DNA from: BD2-11 sp965115885
GTDB lineage: Bacteria > Gemmatimonadota > Gemmatimonadetes > Longimicrobiales > Gaopeijiaceae
DNA: 64,000 nucleotides
Assembly: GCA_965115885.1 (NCBI GenBank)
Contig: OZ220479.1
Span: 1,240,001-1,304,000, forward strand
Direction of reading: 5' to 3'
The notes below the pieces were generated by a model. That model saw only the letters and a program-made list of their open reading frames with translations. It did not search any database and had not been told where the DNA came from. The translations under genes and the position numbers were made by a program. Shown here in pieces: positions 26,546 through 35,972 of this stretch; the first letter of the stretch is position 1, and every line of letters begins with the position of its first letter.

Positions 26546-27999
26546 CCGTCCAGCGCCACCCACACGCTCTTGACCTGGGTGTACTTCTCGAGCGCCGCCT
26601 GATGTCCCAGATCGCGCCCGAAGCCGCTCTGCTTGTAGCCGCCGAAGGGCGAGGCCGAGTCGTACTGGTTGTAGGTGTTGATCCACACCGTGCCGGCGCG
26701 CAGTTCCCGGGCGATGCGGTGCGCCCGGCCCACGTCCCGGGTCCAGATGCCGGCCGCGAGCCCGTAGATGGTCCGGTTGGCTTTCCGGACGGCGTCGGCC
26801 GTGTCGGCGAAGGGGATCACCGCCGCCACCGGCCCGAAGATCTCCTCCCGGGCGATGCGCATCTCCGGGACGACGTCCGCGAAGACGGTCGCTTGCACGA
26901 AGTTGCCCTTGCCGTCGACCGTGGCCGCCTCGCCCCCCGTCACCAAGCGGGCGCCGTCGGCCTTGCCCGCCTGGATGTAGTCGAGCACCGCGTCCCGTTG
27001 CTTGCGGCTCACGATCGCGCCCATGCGCGTGTCGGGCGCCATGGGATCGCCCACCGCCATCTTGTCCGCGCGCGCGGCGAGCCCGTCCAGGAACTCCTCG
27101 TAGACCGTCTCCTGCACCAGGATGCGCGAGCCCGCCGCGCACACCTCCCCCTTCCCGTAGAAGATGCCGGTGTTCGCCCCGCGCACCGCCCCCTCGAGGT
27201 CGGCGTCCGCGAAGACGATGTTGGGGGATTTTCCGCCCAGCTCCAGGGAGACCTTCTTCAGCGTCTCCGCCGCTTCGCGCATGACGGTCCGGCCGACCTC
27301 GGTCGAACCCGTGAAGGCGATGGCGTCCACGTCCGGGTGGCGCACCAGCGCCGCGCCCGTCCGCGCACCGCCTCCCGGCACGACGTTCAGGATGCCGGGC
27401 GGAACGCCGGCCTCGGCCGCCAGCTCGCCCAGCAACAGGGCGGTGAGGGGCGTTTCCCTGGCCGGTTTCAGCACCACCGCGTTCCCGCACGCCAGCGCCG
27501 GGGCGACCTTCCAGGCGGCGAGCGAGAGCGGGAAGTTCCAGGGCACGATGCATCCGACCACGCCCACCGGCTCGCGCAGCGTGTAGTTGAGGAAGGGCCC
27601 TTTGACCGGGATGGTCTCGCCCTGGATCTTGTCGGCCAGCCCGGCGAAGTAGCGGAAGTTCTCCACCACGCTGGGCACGTCGACGTGGCGCGACTCGAAG
27701 ATGGGCTTGCCGTTGTCGCGGGTTTCCGTCTCCGCGATCCGCTGGGCGTCGCGCTCGATCAGGTCGGCCAGCCGCCAGAGCAACCGCGAGCGTTCGTGGG
27801 CGTCGGTGCGTCGCCAAGCCTTCGACGCGAGCGCGGCGTGCGCCGATTCCACCGCCCGGGCCACGTCCTCCCCGTCCGCCTCCGCGACTCGGGCGAGCGT
27901 CTCGCCGGTCGCGGGGTTGGTGGTGGCGAAGGTGGCTCCCGATGCGGAAGCCGCGCTGGCGTTGTCGATCCAGAGACCTCGCGCGGGCGCCTCGCTCAT
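26542..27999 (-). CDS. NAD(P)-dependent aldehyde dehydrogenase (betaine-aldehyde dehydrogenase-like)
   Basis: 485 residues from ATG 27999 behind GGAGG. Cofactor-binding segment VPWNFPLSLAAWKVAPALA with KPA, FTGSTEVGR, general base Glu253 in LELGGKSPN and nucleophile Cys287 in GKGEVCAAGSR. The C-terminal NTYNQYDSASPFGGYKQSG block is typical of the betaine/gamma-aminobutyraldehyde group. It oxidises an aldehyde to an acid; the exact substrate is not readable. Its coupling to thiolase suggests an aldehyde feeding an acyl-CoA route. Confidence 0.92.
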   Translation of the reverse strand: MSEAPARGLWIDNASAASASGATFATTNPATGETLARVAEADGEDVARAVESAHAALASKAWRRTDAHERSRLLWRLADLIERDAQRIAETETRDNGKPIFESRHVDVPSVVENFRYFAGLADKIQGETIPVKGPFLNYTLREPVGVVGCIVPWNFPLSLAAWKVAPALACGNAVVLKPARETPLTALLLGELAAEAGVPPGILNVVPGGGARTGAALVRHPDVDAIAFTGSTEVGRTVMREAAETLKKVSLELGGKSPNIVFADADLEGAVRGANTGIFYGKGEVCAAGSRILVQETVYEEFLDGLAARADKMAVGDPMAPDTRMGAIVSRKQRDAVLDYIQAGKADGARLVTGGEAATVDGKGNFVQATVFADVVPEMRIAREEIFGPVAAVIPFADTADAVRKANRTIYGLAAGIWTRDVGRAHRIARELRAGTVWINTYNQYDSASPFGGYKQSGFGRDLGHQAALEKYTQVKSVWVALDG

Positions 28000-28076
28000 C
28001 TTTCGCCTCCGCCGCGGCGGGCGCGGCGAACCGGTTGCGGCGCGCGCGTCGGGGTCGGGCGGGTCGCAACCATCGT

Positions 28077-28877
28077 CTATTCGCCCCGAAAGACGGCGCG
28101 GCGCTTCTCGACGTAGGCCGCGATGCCCTCGGCCGCGTCCCGGCTCTGGAAGAGCTGCTGCTGGAGTTCGCGCTCGACGGCGAGGGCGGTCTCGAAGGGG
28201 ATTTCGGCGCCGGTCTGGACCGATCTCTTGATCAGCCCCACCGCCTTGGAGGCCTTCGCCGGCGGCGTGAATTCGCTCGCGAACTCCAGGACCTTGGCCA
28301 GGAAATCGTCTCCGGAGTCGGCCTCGATCACGCGATTGAGGATGCCGCGCTCGAGAGCGGCGTCGAAGTCGAAGAGCGATCCCGTGGTCATCATTTCGAT
28401 GGAGCGCGACTTGCCGACCAGGCGCGACAGCCGTTGGGTGCCCCCGGTGCCCGGCAGCACGCCCAGGTTGATCTCCGGCAGCCCCGCCCGCGACTCGCCC
28501 GCGCGCGCGATGCGCAGGTCGCAGGCCATGGCGATCTCGAGCCCTCCGCCCACGGCGTGCCCGTTGAGCGCGGCGACGGTGAGCTTGGGAGTCTGCTCCA
28601 GGCGGTTGAGGGTCTCGTTGGCGTGAAGACAGAAGAAGTACTTGAAGGTCGGAGCGACCTCGTTGAGCATCGGGATGCTGGCCCCGGCGCTGAAGAACTT
28701 CTCGCCCTTGCCGGTGAGCACGACGACGTGCGCGTCCTCGTCCATGCGGGCCCTCAGGATGCAGGCGTCGAGTCGCTGCATCATCTCGTAGGTGTAGGTG
28801 TTGGCCGGCGGGTCGTCGAGGGTCAGGACGCAGACGCCGTCGCGGACGGCGTAGTGGACCAGGGTCGAGTCGGTCAT
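28077..28877 (-). CDS. Enoyl-CoA hydratase/isomerase (second paralogue)
   Basis: 266 residues. Crotonase fold with FFSAGASIPML, NGHAVGGGLEIAMACD (Glu114) and LPEINLGVLPGTGGTQRL (Glu135), so both catalytic glutamates are present. It differs from the 23160-23960 paralogue by an inserted FKYFFCLHANETLNRLE segment and a longer C-terminal helical part. It is therefore from another subfamily and likely prefers another chain length or substrate. It is first in the minus-strand acyl-CoA run, 77 bases before the aldehyde dehydrogenase gene. Confidence 0.9.
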   Translation of the reverse strand: MTDSTLVHYAVRDGVCVLTLDDPPANTYTYEMMQRLDACILRARMDEDAHVVVLTGKGEKFFSAGASIPMLNEVAPTFKYFFCLHANETLNRLEQTPKLTVAALNGHAVGGGLEIAMACDLRIARAGESRAGLPEINLGVLPGTGGTQRLSRLVGKSRSIEMMTTGSLFDFDAALERGILNRVIEADSGDDFLAKVLEFASEFTPPAKASKAVGLIKRSVQTGAEIPFETALAVERELQQQLFQSRDAAEGIAAYVEKRRAVFRGE

Positions 28878-28979
28878 TTCGGGGTTCTCCGTGGTGGACG
28901 GTGCGGTGGGGTTCCCGTGATCGGCGGCACAAGTATAGTGCTCCGACTCGGGATCGGGGACCCGCGGGGAGCGGGCGGA

Positions 28980-31900
28980 TCAGCCGGGCGGACCGATCCG
29001 ACGCCCGGGCGTCCAAGGGGCTCCGGCCGCGGCCAGCGCTCGCTCCAGTTCCGCCAGCGCCCCGTCGACGAGGGCCGCGAGGTCGCGCTCGACCTCCGCC
29101 AAGCCTCCTTCGGCGATCTCGACGTTGCGCCGCTGGGTCGCGGTCGGGTTCTGGCGCGTCTGCCAGTGGCCGCTCGCCACGGTGCCCGCTCGACCCGCGA
29201 CCGACGGCGCGCCGGGCTCGTTGAGCGAGCGGCGCAGGCCGTCGCCCCGAAGCCGCAGGCGGATGCCGTCGAAGGCCTGCTCGACTCGGTCGATGCGGCC
29301 GAAGAACCCGGCGCCCGCGGAGGGCGTGCGCAGGAGGGCGGCGCGCATGTAGGCGAGCCGCTCCGACTGGCGGGCCAGCTCGGAGCCGACCACCCCGATC
29401 CGGCGCTGCAACTCGCTCACCCGGTGCTGGAAGGCCGCCACCGCCGCGAAATCGGTGCCCGGAGGCGCGTTCGGAACCGGCTTCACCTGGAAGTCCTGCG
29501 CCGCGCCGATCTCCTCCGCCCCGTCCGCGGCGACCAGCACCAGTTGCGCCGAATACGCGCCGGGAGGCGCCAGCGGCCCGACGGGATCGGACGCCCACGG
29601 GGGGACGAAGCCCGGAGCGGAGAGGTCGACGGGATCGGGCGCGGGTCGCCTGAGGTCCCAGGCGACGCGGTGCACTCCGGCGCGCGCGGGGCCTTCGACC
29701 CAGCGCACGGGCGCGCCGTCGGCGTCCGACACGAGCACCAGCGCCCGGGGTCCGTTCTCCGCGGCCTCGGCGCGTAGCGCCTCGTACCCGGGGAAGGGCG
29801 CGTCGGCGCCTTCGGCGCGCATCTCCCGCTCCCGCTCCTTGCGTCGGGCCTCGGCGGTCGCGGGCGTCTCGGGGAGGAAGTAGGTGAACGTGGCCCCGAA
29901 GGGCGGGTTGGGCGCCGAGTAGGCGTCGCTTCCGAGCGTCGGACGCCCGGGCGCTTGGTTGGGAACGCTGGGGACGTACCACCAAGCGTCTCGCACCGGC
30001 CACACCCCCGCGCCCTCCTCCGCCTCCAGCGCCCCGTTCGCGATCTCGCGCAACGGGGCGTAGTCGTCCAGCGCGTAGAAGCCTCGCCCGAAGGTGGCGC
30101 CCACCAGGTCGGCGTCGCGCCGGTGCAGCTTCAGGTCGCGGAAGGCGATGGTGGGCGCGCCCGGGAGCCGGTGCCAGCGCGCGCCGGCGTCGGGCGAGAA
30201 GCGGAGGCCCCGCTCGGTGGCCAGGAAGAGCAGGTCGGCGTTCTCGTGGTCCTGCTGGATCGCCCACGCGACGGTCCCTTCCTCCAGGTTTCCGGAGATG
30301 GAGGACCAGCTCCGCCCGTTGTCGTCGCTTCGGAAGACGTAGGGCGCGTAGTCGCCGACCTTGTGCGCGTCCGCGATCGCGAACACCGTCGCGGCGTCGT
30401 GCTGGCTCGCCTCGACGTCGTTGACGAAGGAACGCTCGGGAACTCCGGGAAGGGCCGCCGCCCGCGCCCAGCTGTCGCCCCCGTCGGGGCTGAAGTGGAT
30501 CAGCCCGTCGTCGGTGCCGACGTAGAGGACGTCCTCCCGGACCGGGCTTTCGCTGACGGAGGCGATGGTGGAGTACACCGACATCGCGCCGTTGTCGTGC
30601 AACGCGTCGAGCTCCCACACCCGGCCCATGAAGGGCAGCTCGTAACGGTTGGCGTCGGTGGTCAGGTCGCCGCTGATCGCGGTCCATGAATCGCCCCGGT
30701 CCTCGCTCCTCCAGAGGCGTTGCGACGCGAAGTAGAGGCGGCTCGAGGCGTGCGGGCTCACCAGGACGGGAGAGTCCCAGTTCCAGCGCTCCGGCGGATC
30801 CCCGACCTCGGGCTGGGGCTGGATCCGGAGGGCCTCCTCGCTCCTGCGGTCGACCCGGTACAGGTTCCCCACCTGCGTCATCAGGTAGAGGACGTCCGGG
30901 TCGGAGGGATCGAACTGCACTCCGTAGCCGTCGGCGCCCATGGGGAAGTACCAGTCCGAGTTGCGCACGCCCTCGACGTGGGTCGTGCGCGAGGGTCCCA
31001 GCAGCGTCCCCAGGTCCTGCGCGCCGCCCATGACGTCGAAGAAGGGTTCGCGGTTGGAGAGGGCGAGCTTGTAGAACTGCGCGATGGGCATGTTGGGGAA
31101 GTGGCGCCAGGTTTCGCCCCCGTCGAAGGTCTCGTAGAGTCCGGCGTCGGATCCGGCCAGCATGTGCCGCGCGTCCTCGGGGTCGAACCAGAGGGCGTGG
31201 TTGTCGGAGTGCTTTTCGCGGCCGGTGCCCAGGGGACCGAAGGTGGCTCCGCCGTCGCGCGTGATCTGCAGGAACACGTCCATCTGGATCACCACGTCCG
31301 CGTCCGTGGGAGAGGCTTCGATCTCCTGGTAGTAGTGCGGACCCGTGCCCCCGGAGATGTAGGAGTTGCGTCGCTCCCAGCTCTCGCCCCGGTCGGTGGA
31401 GCGGTAGAAGCCGCGTTCCTCGGCGCCGGCTTCGACGGTGGCGTAGACGACGTCCGGATCGGCCGGCGTGACCGCGAGTCCGATCTTGCCCATGTCGCCG
31501 GCGGGCAGGCCGCGCGTGACCTCGCGCCAGCTTTCGCCCCCGTCGGTGGACTTGTGGACGCCCGACGAGGGACCGCCCGCCATGTAGCCCCACACGTGCC
31601 GTCGGCGCTGGAAGGCGGCCGCGTACACCACGTCCGGATTCCCGGGCGCGAACTCGAGGTCGGTGACCCCGGTGTGCTCGTCGAGGGCGAGCACCCGCTC
31701 CCAGTTGGCGCCCCCGTCGCGGGTCCGGTAGACGCCGCGCTCGCCGCCCGCCGACCAGAGCGGTCCCTCGGCCGCGACCAGCAGGGTGTTGCCGTCCTCG
31801 GGGTGGATCAGGATCTTGCCGATGTGCTCGCTGTTCTCGAGCCCCATCGGCTCCCAGCTTCCGCCCCCGTCGCGGCTGCGGTAGAGTCCCGAACCCCACG

Positions 31901-32273
31901 CCACGTGTCGGCCGCTCACGTTCTCGCCGGTGCCCACCCACACCACTTCCGGGTTGCCGGGGTCGAGGGCCAGGTCGCCGATGGAATAGGAGGGCTGGTC
32001 GTCGAACACGGGCGTCCAGGTCACGCCGGCGTTGGCGGTCTTCCACACTCCGCCGGAGCCTGCGGCCACGTACCACAGGGACGGGTCGGCGGGGCTCACC
32101 TCGATGTCGGCGATGCGGCCTCCCGCGACCGCGGGGCCGATCTCCCGCAGGGAGAGGTCCGCGAGCGCGTCCGCGACGGAGATCTGGGCGCGGGCGGGGA
32201 AGGGGAGCGCGCAGGCGAGGAGCGCGGCGGCGGCGAGTCGGCGTCCGGCGGAAGAGGCGGTGACGGTGCGCAT
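28980..32273 (-). CDS. Secreted BNR/sortilin (VPS10)-like beta-propeller protein
   Basis: 1,097 residues from ATG 32273 (MRTVTAS). The open frame extends 86 codons further, but the signal peptide (LAAAALLACALPFPARA) fits this start. Many BNR/Asp-box repeats are visible (YRSRDGGGSWEPMG, YRTRDGGANWERV, HKSTDGGESWREV, FRSDDNGRSWSSI), forming one or two large propellers through residue about 750. A C-terminal part has an Ig/FlgD-like segment (APPGAYSAQLVLVAADG) and helices. Proteins of this layout are abundant in Gemmatimonadota-like genomes and often called glycosyl hydrolases, but no catalytic residues can be assigned. Probably periplasmic or surface. Confidence 0.85.
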   Translation of the reverse strand: MRTVTASSAGRRLAAAALLACALPFPARAQISVADALADLSLREIGPAVAGGRIADIEVSPADPSLWYVAAGSGGVWKTANAGVTWTPVFDDQPSYSIGDLALDPGNPEVVWVGTGENVSGRHVAWGSGLYRSRDGGGSWEPMGLENSEHIGKILIHPEDGNTLLVAAEGPLWSAGGERGVYRTRDGGANWERVLALDEHTGVTDLEFAPGNPDVVYAAAFQRRRHVWGYMAGGPSSGVHKSTDGGESWREVTRGLPAGDMGKIGLAVTPADPDVVYATVEAGAEERGFYRSTDRGESWERRNSYISGGTGPHYYQEIEASPTDADVVIQMDVFLQITRDGGATFGPLGTGREKHSDNHALWFDPEDARHMLAGSDAGLYETFDGGETWRHFPNMPIAQFYKLALSNREPFFDVMGGAQDLGTLLGPSRTTHVEGVRNSDWYFPMGADGYGVQFDPSDPDVLYLMTQVGNLYRVDRRSEEALRIQPQPEVGDPPERWNWDSPVLVSPHASSRLYFASQRLWRSEDRGDSWTAISGDLTTDANRYELPFMGRVWELDALHDNGAMSVYSTIASVSESPVREDVLYVGTDDGLIHFSPDGGDSWARAAALPGVPERSFVNDVEASQHDAATVFAIADAHKVGDYAPYVFRSDDNGRSWSSISGNLEEGTVAWAIQQDHENADLLFLATERGLRFSPDAGARWHRLPGAPTIAFRDLKLHRRDADLVGATFGRGFYALDDYAPLREIANGALEAEEGAGVWPVRDAWWYVPSVPNQAPGRPTLGSDAYSAPNPPFGATFTYFLPETPATAEARRKEREREMRAEGADAPFPGYEALRAEAAENGPRALVLVSDADGAPVRWVEGPARAGVHRVAWDLRRPAPDPVDLSAPGFVPPWASDPVGPLAPPGAYSAQLVLVAADGAEEIGAAQDFQVKPVPNAPPGTDFAAVAAFQHRVSELQRRIGVVGSELARQSERLAYMRAALLRTPSAGAGFFGRIDRVEQAFDGIRLRLRGDGLRRSLNEPGAPSVAGRAGTVASGHWQTRQNPTATQRRNVEIAEGGLAEVERDLAALVDGALAELERALAAAGAPWTPGRRIGPPG

Positions 32274-32648
32274 GGCGTTCGGAGTCGGTCGACGGGAGAC
32301 GGAAAAGACGGCGAAGCGTACCCCGGCATCGGCGGGAAGTCGCGCCGAGATGCGCGGGCCGTACGGGACGGACGGCTTCTCCGCCGCCCCCGCCACCATG
32401 CCGGAGCGCGCCCCGGCGGGCAAGTGCCGAGCCCGTCCGGAGGCGCGTTCGCAGCCGTGGCCGCGGGGGCGCGCGATGCGGGAGGATTCGCGGGCGTTTC
32501 CCGGGTTCGGCGCGCCCGCGGCGTTGCGCACGGCAAGCGCCGCGCTAGCTTTGCGGAACGGTGCGCGCGCTTCGGGGGATTACTGGAGGACGCCCGAGTC
32601 CGAGACGCGGTGGCGCGAGGCCGGGTCAGCGGAGGAGGATCGACGCGG
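32274..32648. other. Divergent intergenic region
   Basis: 375 bases between the minus-strand propeller gene and the plus-strand NfeD gene. Both promoters should lie here, but none can be identified confidently. The end of the gap carries a GGAGGAGG ribosome site for NfeD. Confidence 0.5.
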
Positions 32649-34028
32649 GTGAAGACATCGATGCGTGCCATGGTCGGCGGGGTTTTCGTCGCCGCCGGGA
32701 CGGGTCTCGGCCTCGCCGCGACCCATGCGCCGCAGGACCGGGCTCCGGTCGTGGTGGTGCCCGTCTCCGGGGTGATCGAACTCGGGCTGGCTCCGTCGAT
32801 TGAGCGGTCGATCCGGGAGGCCGAGGCGGAGGGCGCCTTGGCGCTGGTGCTCGACGTCGACACCCCCGGCGGGCGCGTCGACGCGGCCGAGCGCATCGGC
32901 GACGCCCTCGCGGACGCCGGCGTTCCCGTGTACGCGTACGTGAATCGCCGCGCCCTCTCCGCCGGCGCCCTGATTTCCTTGGCCACGGACGGGATTTTCA
33001 TGCGTCCCGGCTCGGTGATCGGCGCCGCGACTCCCGTGGACGGCTCCGGGCGGAAGGCCAGCGAGAAGATCGTCTCGGCGATGCGCAGCGAGATGCGCGC
33101 GCTGGCCGAGGCCGCGGAACTCGATCCGGTCGTCGCCGAGGCCATGGTCGACGAGGCCGTCGCCATTCCCGGCGTGGTCGAGGAGGGGCGGCTCCTCACT
33201 CTGACCACCGAGGAGGCGGTGGCTCTCGGCTACGCGCGCCGGGTGGACGACTTGGACGGGGTGCTGGAAGCGGCCGGAGCGCGCGGCGCCCCCGTCCGAC
33301 GGCACGAAATCAACTGGTCCGAGCGCCTGGTGCGCTTCCTTTCCCACCCGGCCTTCGCTCCGATTCTGCTCTCGCTGGGATCCCTCGGACTCATCGTCGA
33401 GATCCGCACCCCCGGGCTCGGCGTCCCCGGGCTGGTGGGCGCGCTCTGCCTGACGGCCTACTTCGGCTCGCACCTGATCGTGGGGCTGGCCGACTGGACC
33501 GATCTTCTCCTGGTGGGTGGCGGCATCGGGTTCCTGGCCGTCGAAGCCCTGCTGATCCCCGGGTTCGGCGTCTTCGGTCTGCTCGGCATCGCCGCCATCG
33601 CGGGCGGCGTGTTCATGAGCATGCTGGGCGGTCTGCCCACGGCTGCGGACTTCGTCCAGGCCGGCACCGTGGTCTCGCTCAGCCTGATCATCATCCTGGT
33701 GACTTCCTGGGTTCTGCTCCGACGCCTCCCGCACAACCGCCGCATCGCGCGCTCCGGCCTTCTTCTCGAGGACGCCACCGACCGCGAGCACGGGTTCGAG
33801 TCGGCGCGCCGACGCGAGGATCTGGTCGGGTCCGAGGGCGTGGCCCTCACGGACCTGCGCCCCGCCGGGACCGGTCGGTTCGGCGACGAGCGGGTGGACG
33901 TCGTCGCCGACTCGGAGTTCATCGACGAAGGCGAAGCCATCCGGGTCCTGAGCGCCGAAGGGTACCGGTGCGTGGTCAGACCCGCGAGGAAGAGATCCCC
34001 GGCCGCCGACTCCGGGACGGAAGACTGA
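32649..34028 (+). CDS. nfeD: NfeD family membrane-bound serine protease
   Basis: 459 residues. GTG 32649 is favoured over ATG 32661 by spacing to GGAGG. Signal/anchor at the N-terminus; ClpP-like protease domain at residues about 33-230, with DVDTPGGRVDAAERI, nucleophile Ser104 in RRALSAGALIS and candidate base Lys140. Then about four membrane helices (FAPILLSLGSLGLIVEI ... SLSLIIILVTSWVLL) and a C-terminal NfeD OB-fold soluble domain (GSEGVALTDLRPAGTGRF). Long NfeD proteins cleave stomatin/flotillin partners; the flotillin gene follows 55 bases later, matching the known pairing. Confidence 0.92.
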   Translation: MKTSMRAMVGGVFVAAGTGLGLAATHAPQDRAPVVVVPVSGVIELGLAPSIERSIREAEAEGALALVLDVDTPGGRVDAAERIGDALADAGVPVYAYVNRRALSAGALISLATDGIFMRPGSVIGAATPVDGSGRKASEKIVSAMRSEMRALAEAAELDPVVAEAMVDEAVAIPGVVEEGRLLTLTTEEAVALGYARRVDDLDGVLEAAGARGAPVRRHEINWSERLVRFLSHPAFAPILLSLGSLGLIVEIRTPGLGVPGLVGALCLTAYFGSHLIVGLADWTDLLLVGGGIGFLAVEALLIPGFGVFGLLGIAAIAGGVFMSMLGGLPTAADFVQAGTVVSLSLIIILVTSWVLLRRLPHNRRIARSGLLLEDATDREHGFESARRREDLVGSEGVALTDLRPAGTGRFGDERVDVVADSEFIDEGEAIRVLSAEGYRCVVRPARKRSPAADSGTED

Positions 34029-34083
34029 TCCGGCCCGAGACGCGAACGCCCCGAAGCCCCGCCTCCCACAAGGACGACATCGA

Positions 34084-35070
34084 ATGGAAGCCATCGCCTC
34101 TCTGATTCTGCCCGCATTGCTCGTCGCCCTCGTTCTCGGGGTGCTGTGGGCGGTGCCCGTGCGTCTGTGGATCGAAGCCATTTCCGCGGGCGTGCGGCTG
34201 GGCATCACCTACCTCATCGGCATGCGCCTGCGCAAGGTGCCCCCCCCCGCCGTGGTGCGGCCGCTCATCTGGGCGACCAAGGCCGGGCTCTCCATCCGCA
34301 TCGCGGACCTCGAGGCCCACTACCTCGCCGGCGGGCGCGTGGACCGCGTGGTGACGGCGCTGATCAGCGCCGACAAGGCCAACATCGAGCTTTCCTTCAA
34401 CCAGGCCGCGGCCATCGATCTGGCGGGTCGCGACGTCTTCGAGGCCGTGCAGGTCTCGGTGAACCCCAAGGTCATCACCACGCCCCGGGTGGCGGCGATG
34501 GCGCGCGACGGCATCCAGCTGATCGCGGTGGCGCGGGTGACCGTGCGCGCCAACATCAACCGTTTGGTGGGCGGCGCGGGGGAGGAGACCATCGTCGCGC
34601 GCGTCGGGGAAGGGATCGTCTCCAGCATCGGTTCGTCCGACACGCACCAGGCGGTGCTGGAGAACCCGGACAGCATCTCCAAGGCGGTGCTCGCCAAGGG
34701 GCTCGACTCGGGGACCGCCTTCGAGATCCTCTCCATCGACATCGCCGACGTGGACGTGGGCAAGAACATCGGCGCCGAGTTGCAGACCGATCAGGCCGAG
34801 GCCGACAAGCGCGTCGCCCAGGCGCGCGCCGAGGAGCGGCGCGCGATGGCGGTGGCCTCCGAGCAGGAGATGGTCGCGAAGGTGCAGGAGATGCGCGCCA
34901 ACCTGGTGGAGGCCGAGGCGCAGGTGCCGATGGCCATGGCCGACGCCTTCCGGAGCGGCAACCTCGGGGTGATGGACTACGTCCGGTACCGCAACCTCCA
35001 GGCGGACACCGCGATGCGCAGCTCCATCGCGGGCGAGGAGGAGTCCTCTTCGGGCGAGCCCCTGGCGTAG
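34084..35070 (+). CDS. floA: Flotillin-like protein FloA
   Basis: 328 residues. Membrane hairpin at 1-50 (LILPALLVALVLGVLWAVPV), SPFH/band-7 domain at about 60-240 (AVQVSVNPKVITTPRVAAMA), then an Ala/Glu-rich flotillin coiled coil (QAEADKRVAQARAEERRAMA) and a conserved end (AFRSGNLGVMDYVRYRNLQ). It is near full length for FloA/YqfA. It scaffolds membrane microdomains. It is in an operon with NfeD upstream and a small membrane protein downstream. Confidence 0.95.
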   Translation: MEAIASLILPALLVALVLGVLWAVPVRLWIEAISAGVRLGITYLIGMRLRKVPPPAVVRPLIWATKAGLSIRIADLEAHYLAGGRVDRVVTALISADKANIELSFNQAAAIDLAGRDVFEAVQVSVNPKVITTPRVAAMARDGIQLIAVARVTVRANINRLVGGAGEETIVARVGEGIVSSIGSSDTHQAVLENPDSISKAVLAKGLDSGTAFEILSIDIADVDVGKNIGAELQTDQAEADKRVAQARAEERRAMAVASEQEMVAKVQEMRANLVEAEAQVPMAMADAFRSGNLGVMDYVRYRNLQADTAMRSSIAGEEESSSGEPLA

Positions 35071-35119
35071 GGAGGGAGGCGGACGGGATGGGTTCCCGAC
35101 GCGGGACGCGGAGAGACGG

Positions 35120-35905
35120 ATGAGCACCGGGCTCCTGATCTTTCTGGTCTTCGTGGCGCTGTCCGTCCTGGACAGCGTGGCGCGCGCGCGCCGGGGCCGA
35201 CGGCAGGCGGCGCTCCCCCCGGGCGAGGACGGGGAACGGCCCGAGGCCGAGGATGCGCCGCCGGTCCGGAGCCAAGGGAAGGGGGCCGGGGAGCGGGCGT
35301 CGGGGGGCGAAGCCATGGCCGATCTTCTGGGCTTGGAGAAGCTCATGGGCCCCGGCTATCTCGAGAAGCTCATGGGCCCCGCCGTCGCGGTCGCGGCCGA
35401 GGAGGAGGAGGTCCCGGAGAAGCCGGAGGCGGACGCGGCGGCGTCCGCGCCGGACGGGGGACGAGCGTCCTCGCTGGAGCGCGACGAACGCAGGGAGATC
35501 GCGCGCACGCGCCGAACGTCGGACCAAGAGCGCCGCCGGGCCGAGGCGAAGCGGCCGCCGAGGGCCGGGCGGTCGGAAGCGGAGGAGAGGAGATCGCGCG
35601 GCGGGCGGGACGTCCCGGCGGACGGTCGTCGGCCGCCGGAGCGGGAGGCGGCCGCGTCCCTCCGCGCCGGTGCGGACCGAGCGGCGACGCCGCTTCGGGA
35701 CTCGTTCGACGACGGCGGGGAGCGCCCTCGCCGCGCCGCCGCGCCCGCCGCCGCCGGGTTCGCGCGGCAGCCTCCGAGACGCACCCGGTCGTTCCGCGAC
35801 CTGTTCGGGAGCGGGGACCCGAGCGCCTTGCGGCGCGCCTTCGTGCTCAGGGAGGTTTTGGACGCGCCCGTGTCGGAGCGGGAGGGGCGCCGCGACGCGC
35901 GCTAG
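35120..35905 (+). CDS. Single-pass membrane protein of unknown function in the FloA operon
   Basis: 261 residues. One N-terminal helix (TGLLIFLVFVALSVLDSVA), then a long charged, Arg/Glu/Ala-rich and probably disordered region. A tandem motif, LEKLMGPGYLEKLMGPA, lies at residues about 74-90. The C-terminus has a compact helix, FRDLFGSGDPSALRRAFVLREVLDAP, split here as FRDLFGSGDPSALRRAFV and LREVLDAP. The short ordered ends joined by a disordered linker suit a membrane-tethered adaptor. It starts 49 bases after floA, so a role with FloA is likely but unproven. I do not recognise the family. Confidence 0.75.
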   Translation: MSTGLLIFLVFVALSVLDSVARARRGRRQAALPPGEDGERPEAEDAPPVRSQGKGAGERASGGEAMADLLGLEKLMGPGYLEKLMGPAVAVAAEEEEVPEKPEADAAASAPDGGRASSLERDERREIARTRRTSDQERRRAEAKRPPRAGRSEAEERRSRGGRDVPADGRRPPEREAAASLRAGADRAATPLRDSFDDGGERPRRAAAPAAAGFARQPPRRTRSFRDLFGSGDPSALRRAFVLREVLDAPVSEREGRRDAR

Positions 35906-35972
35906 CTCGTCGGAGGACGTCTCGCTCGCCGGACCCGGACAACGGAGCCCTCTTCCTCGGCGGCCTGCCCCC

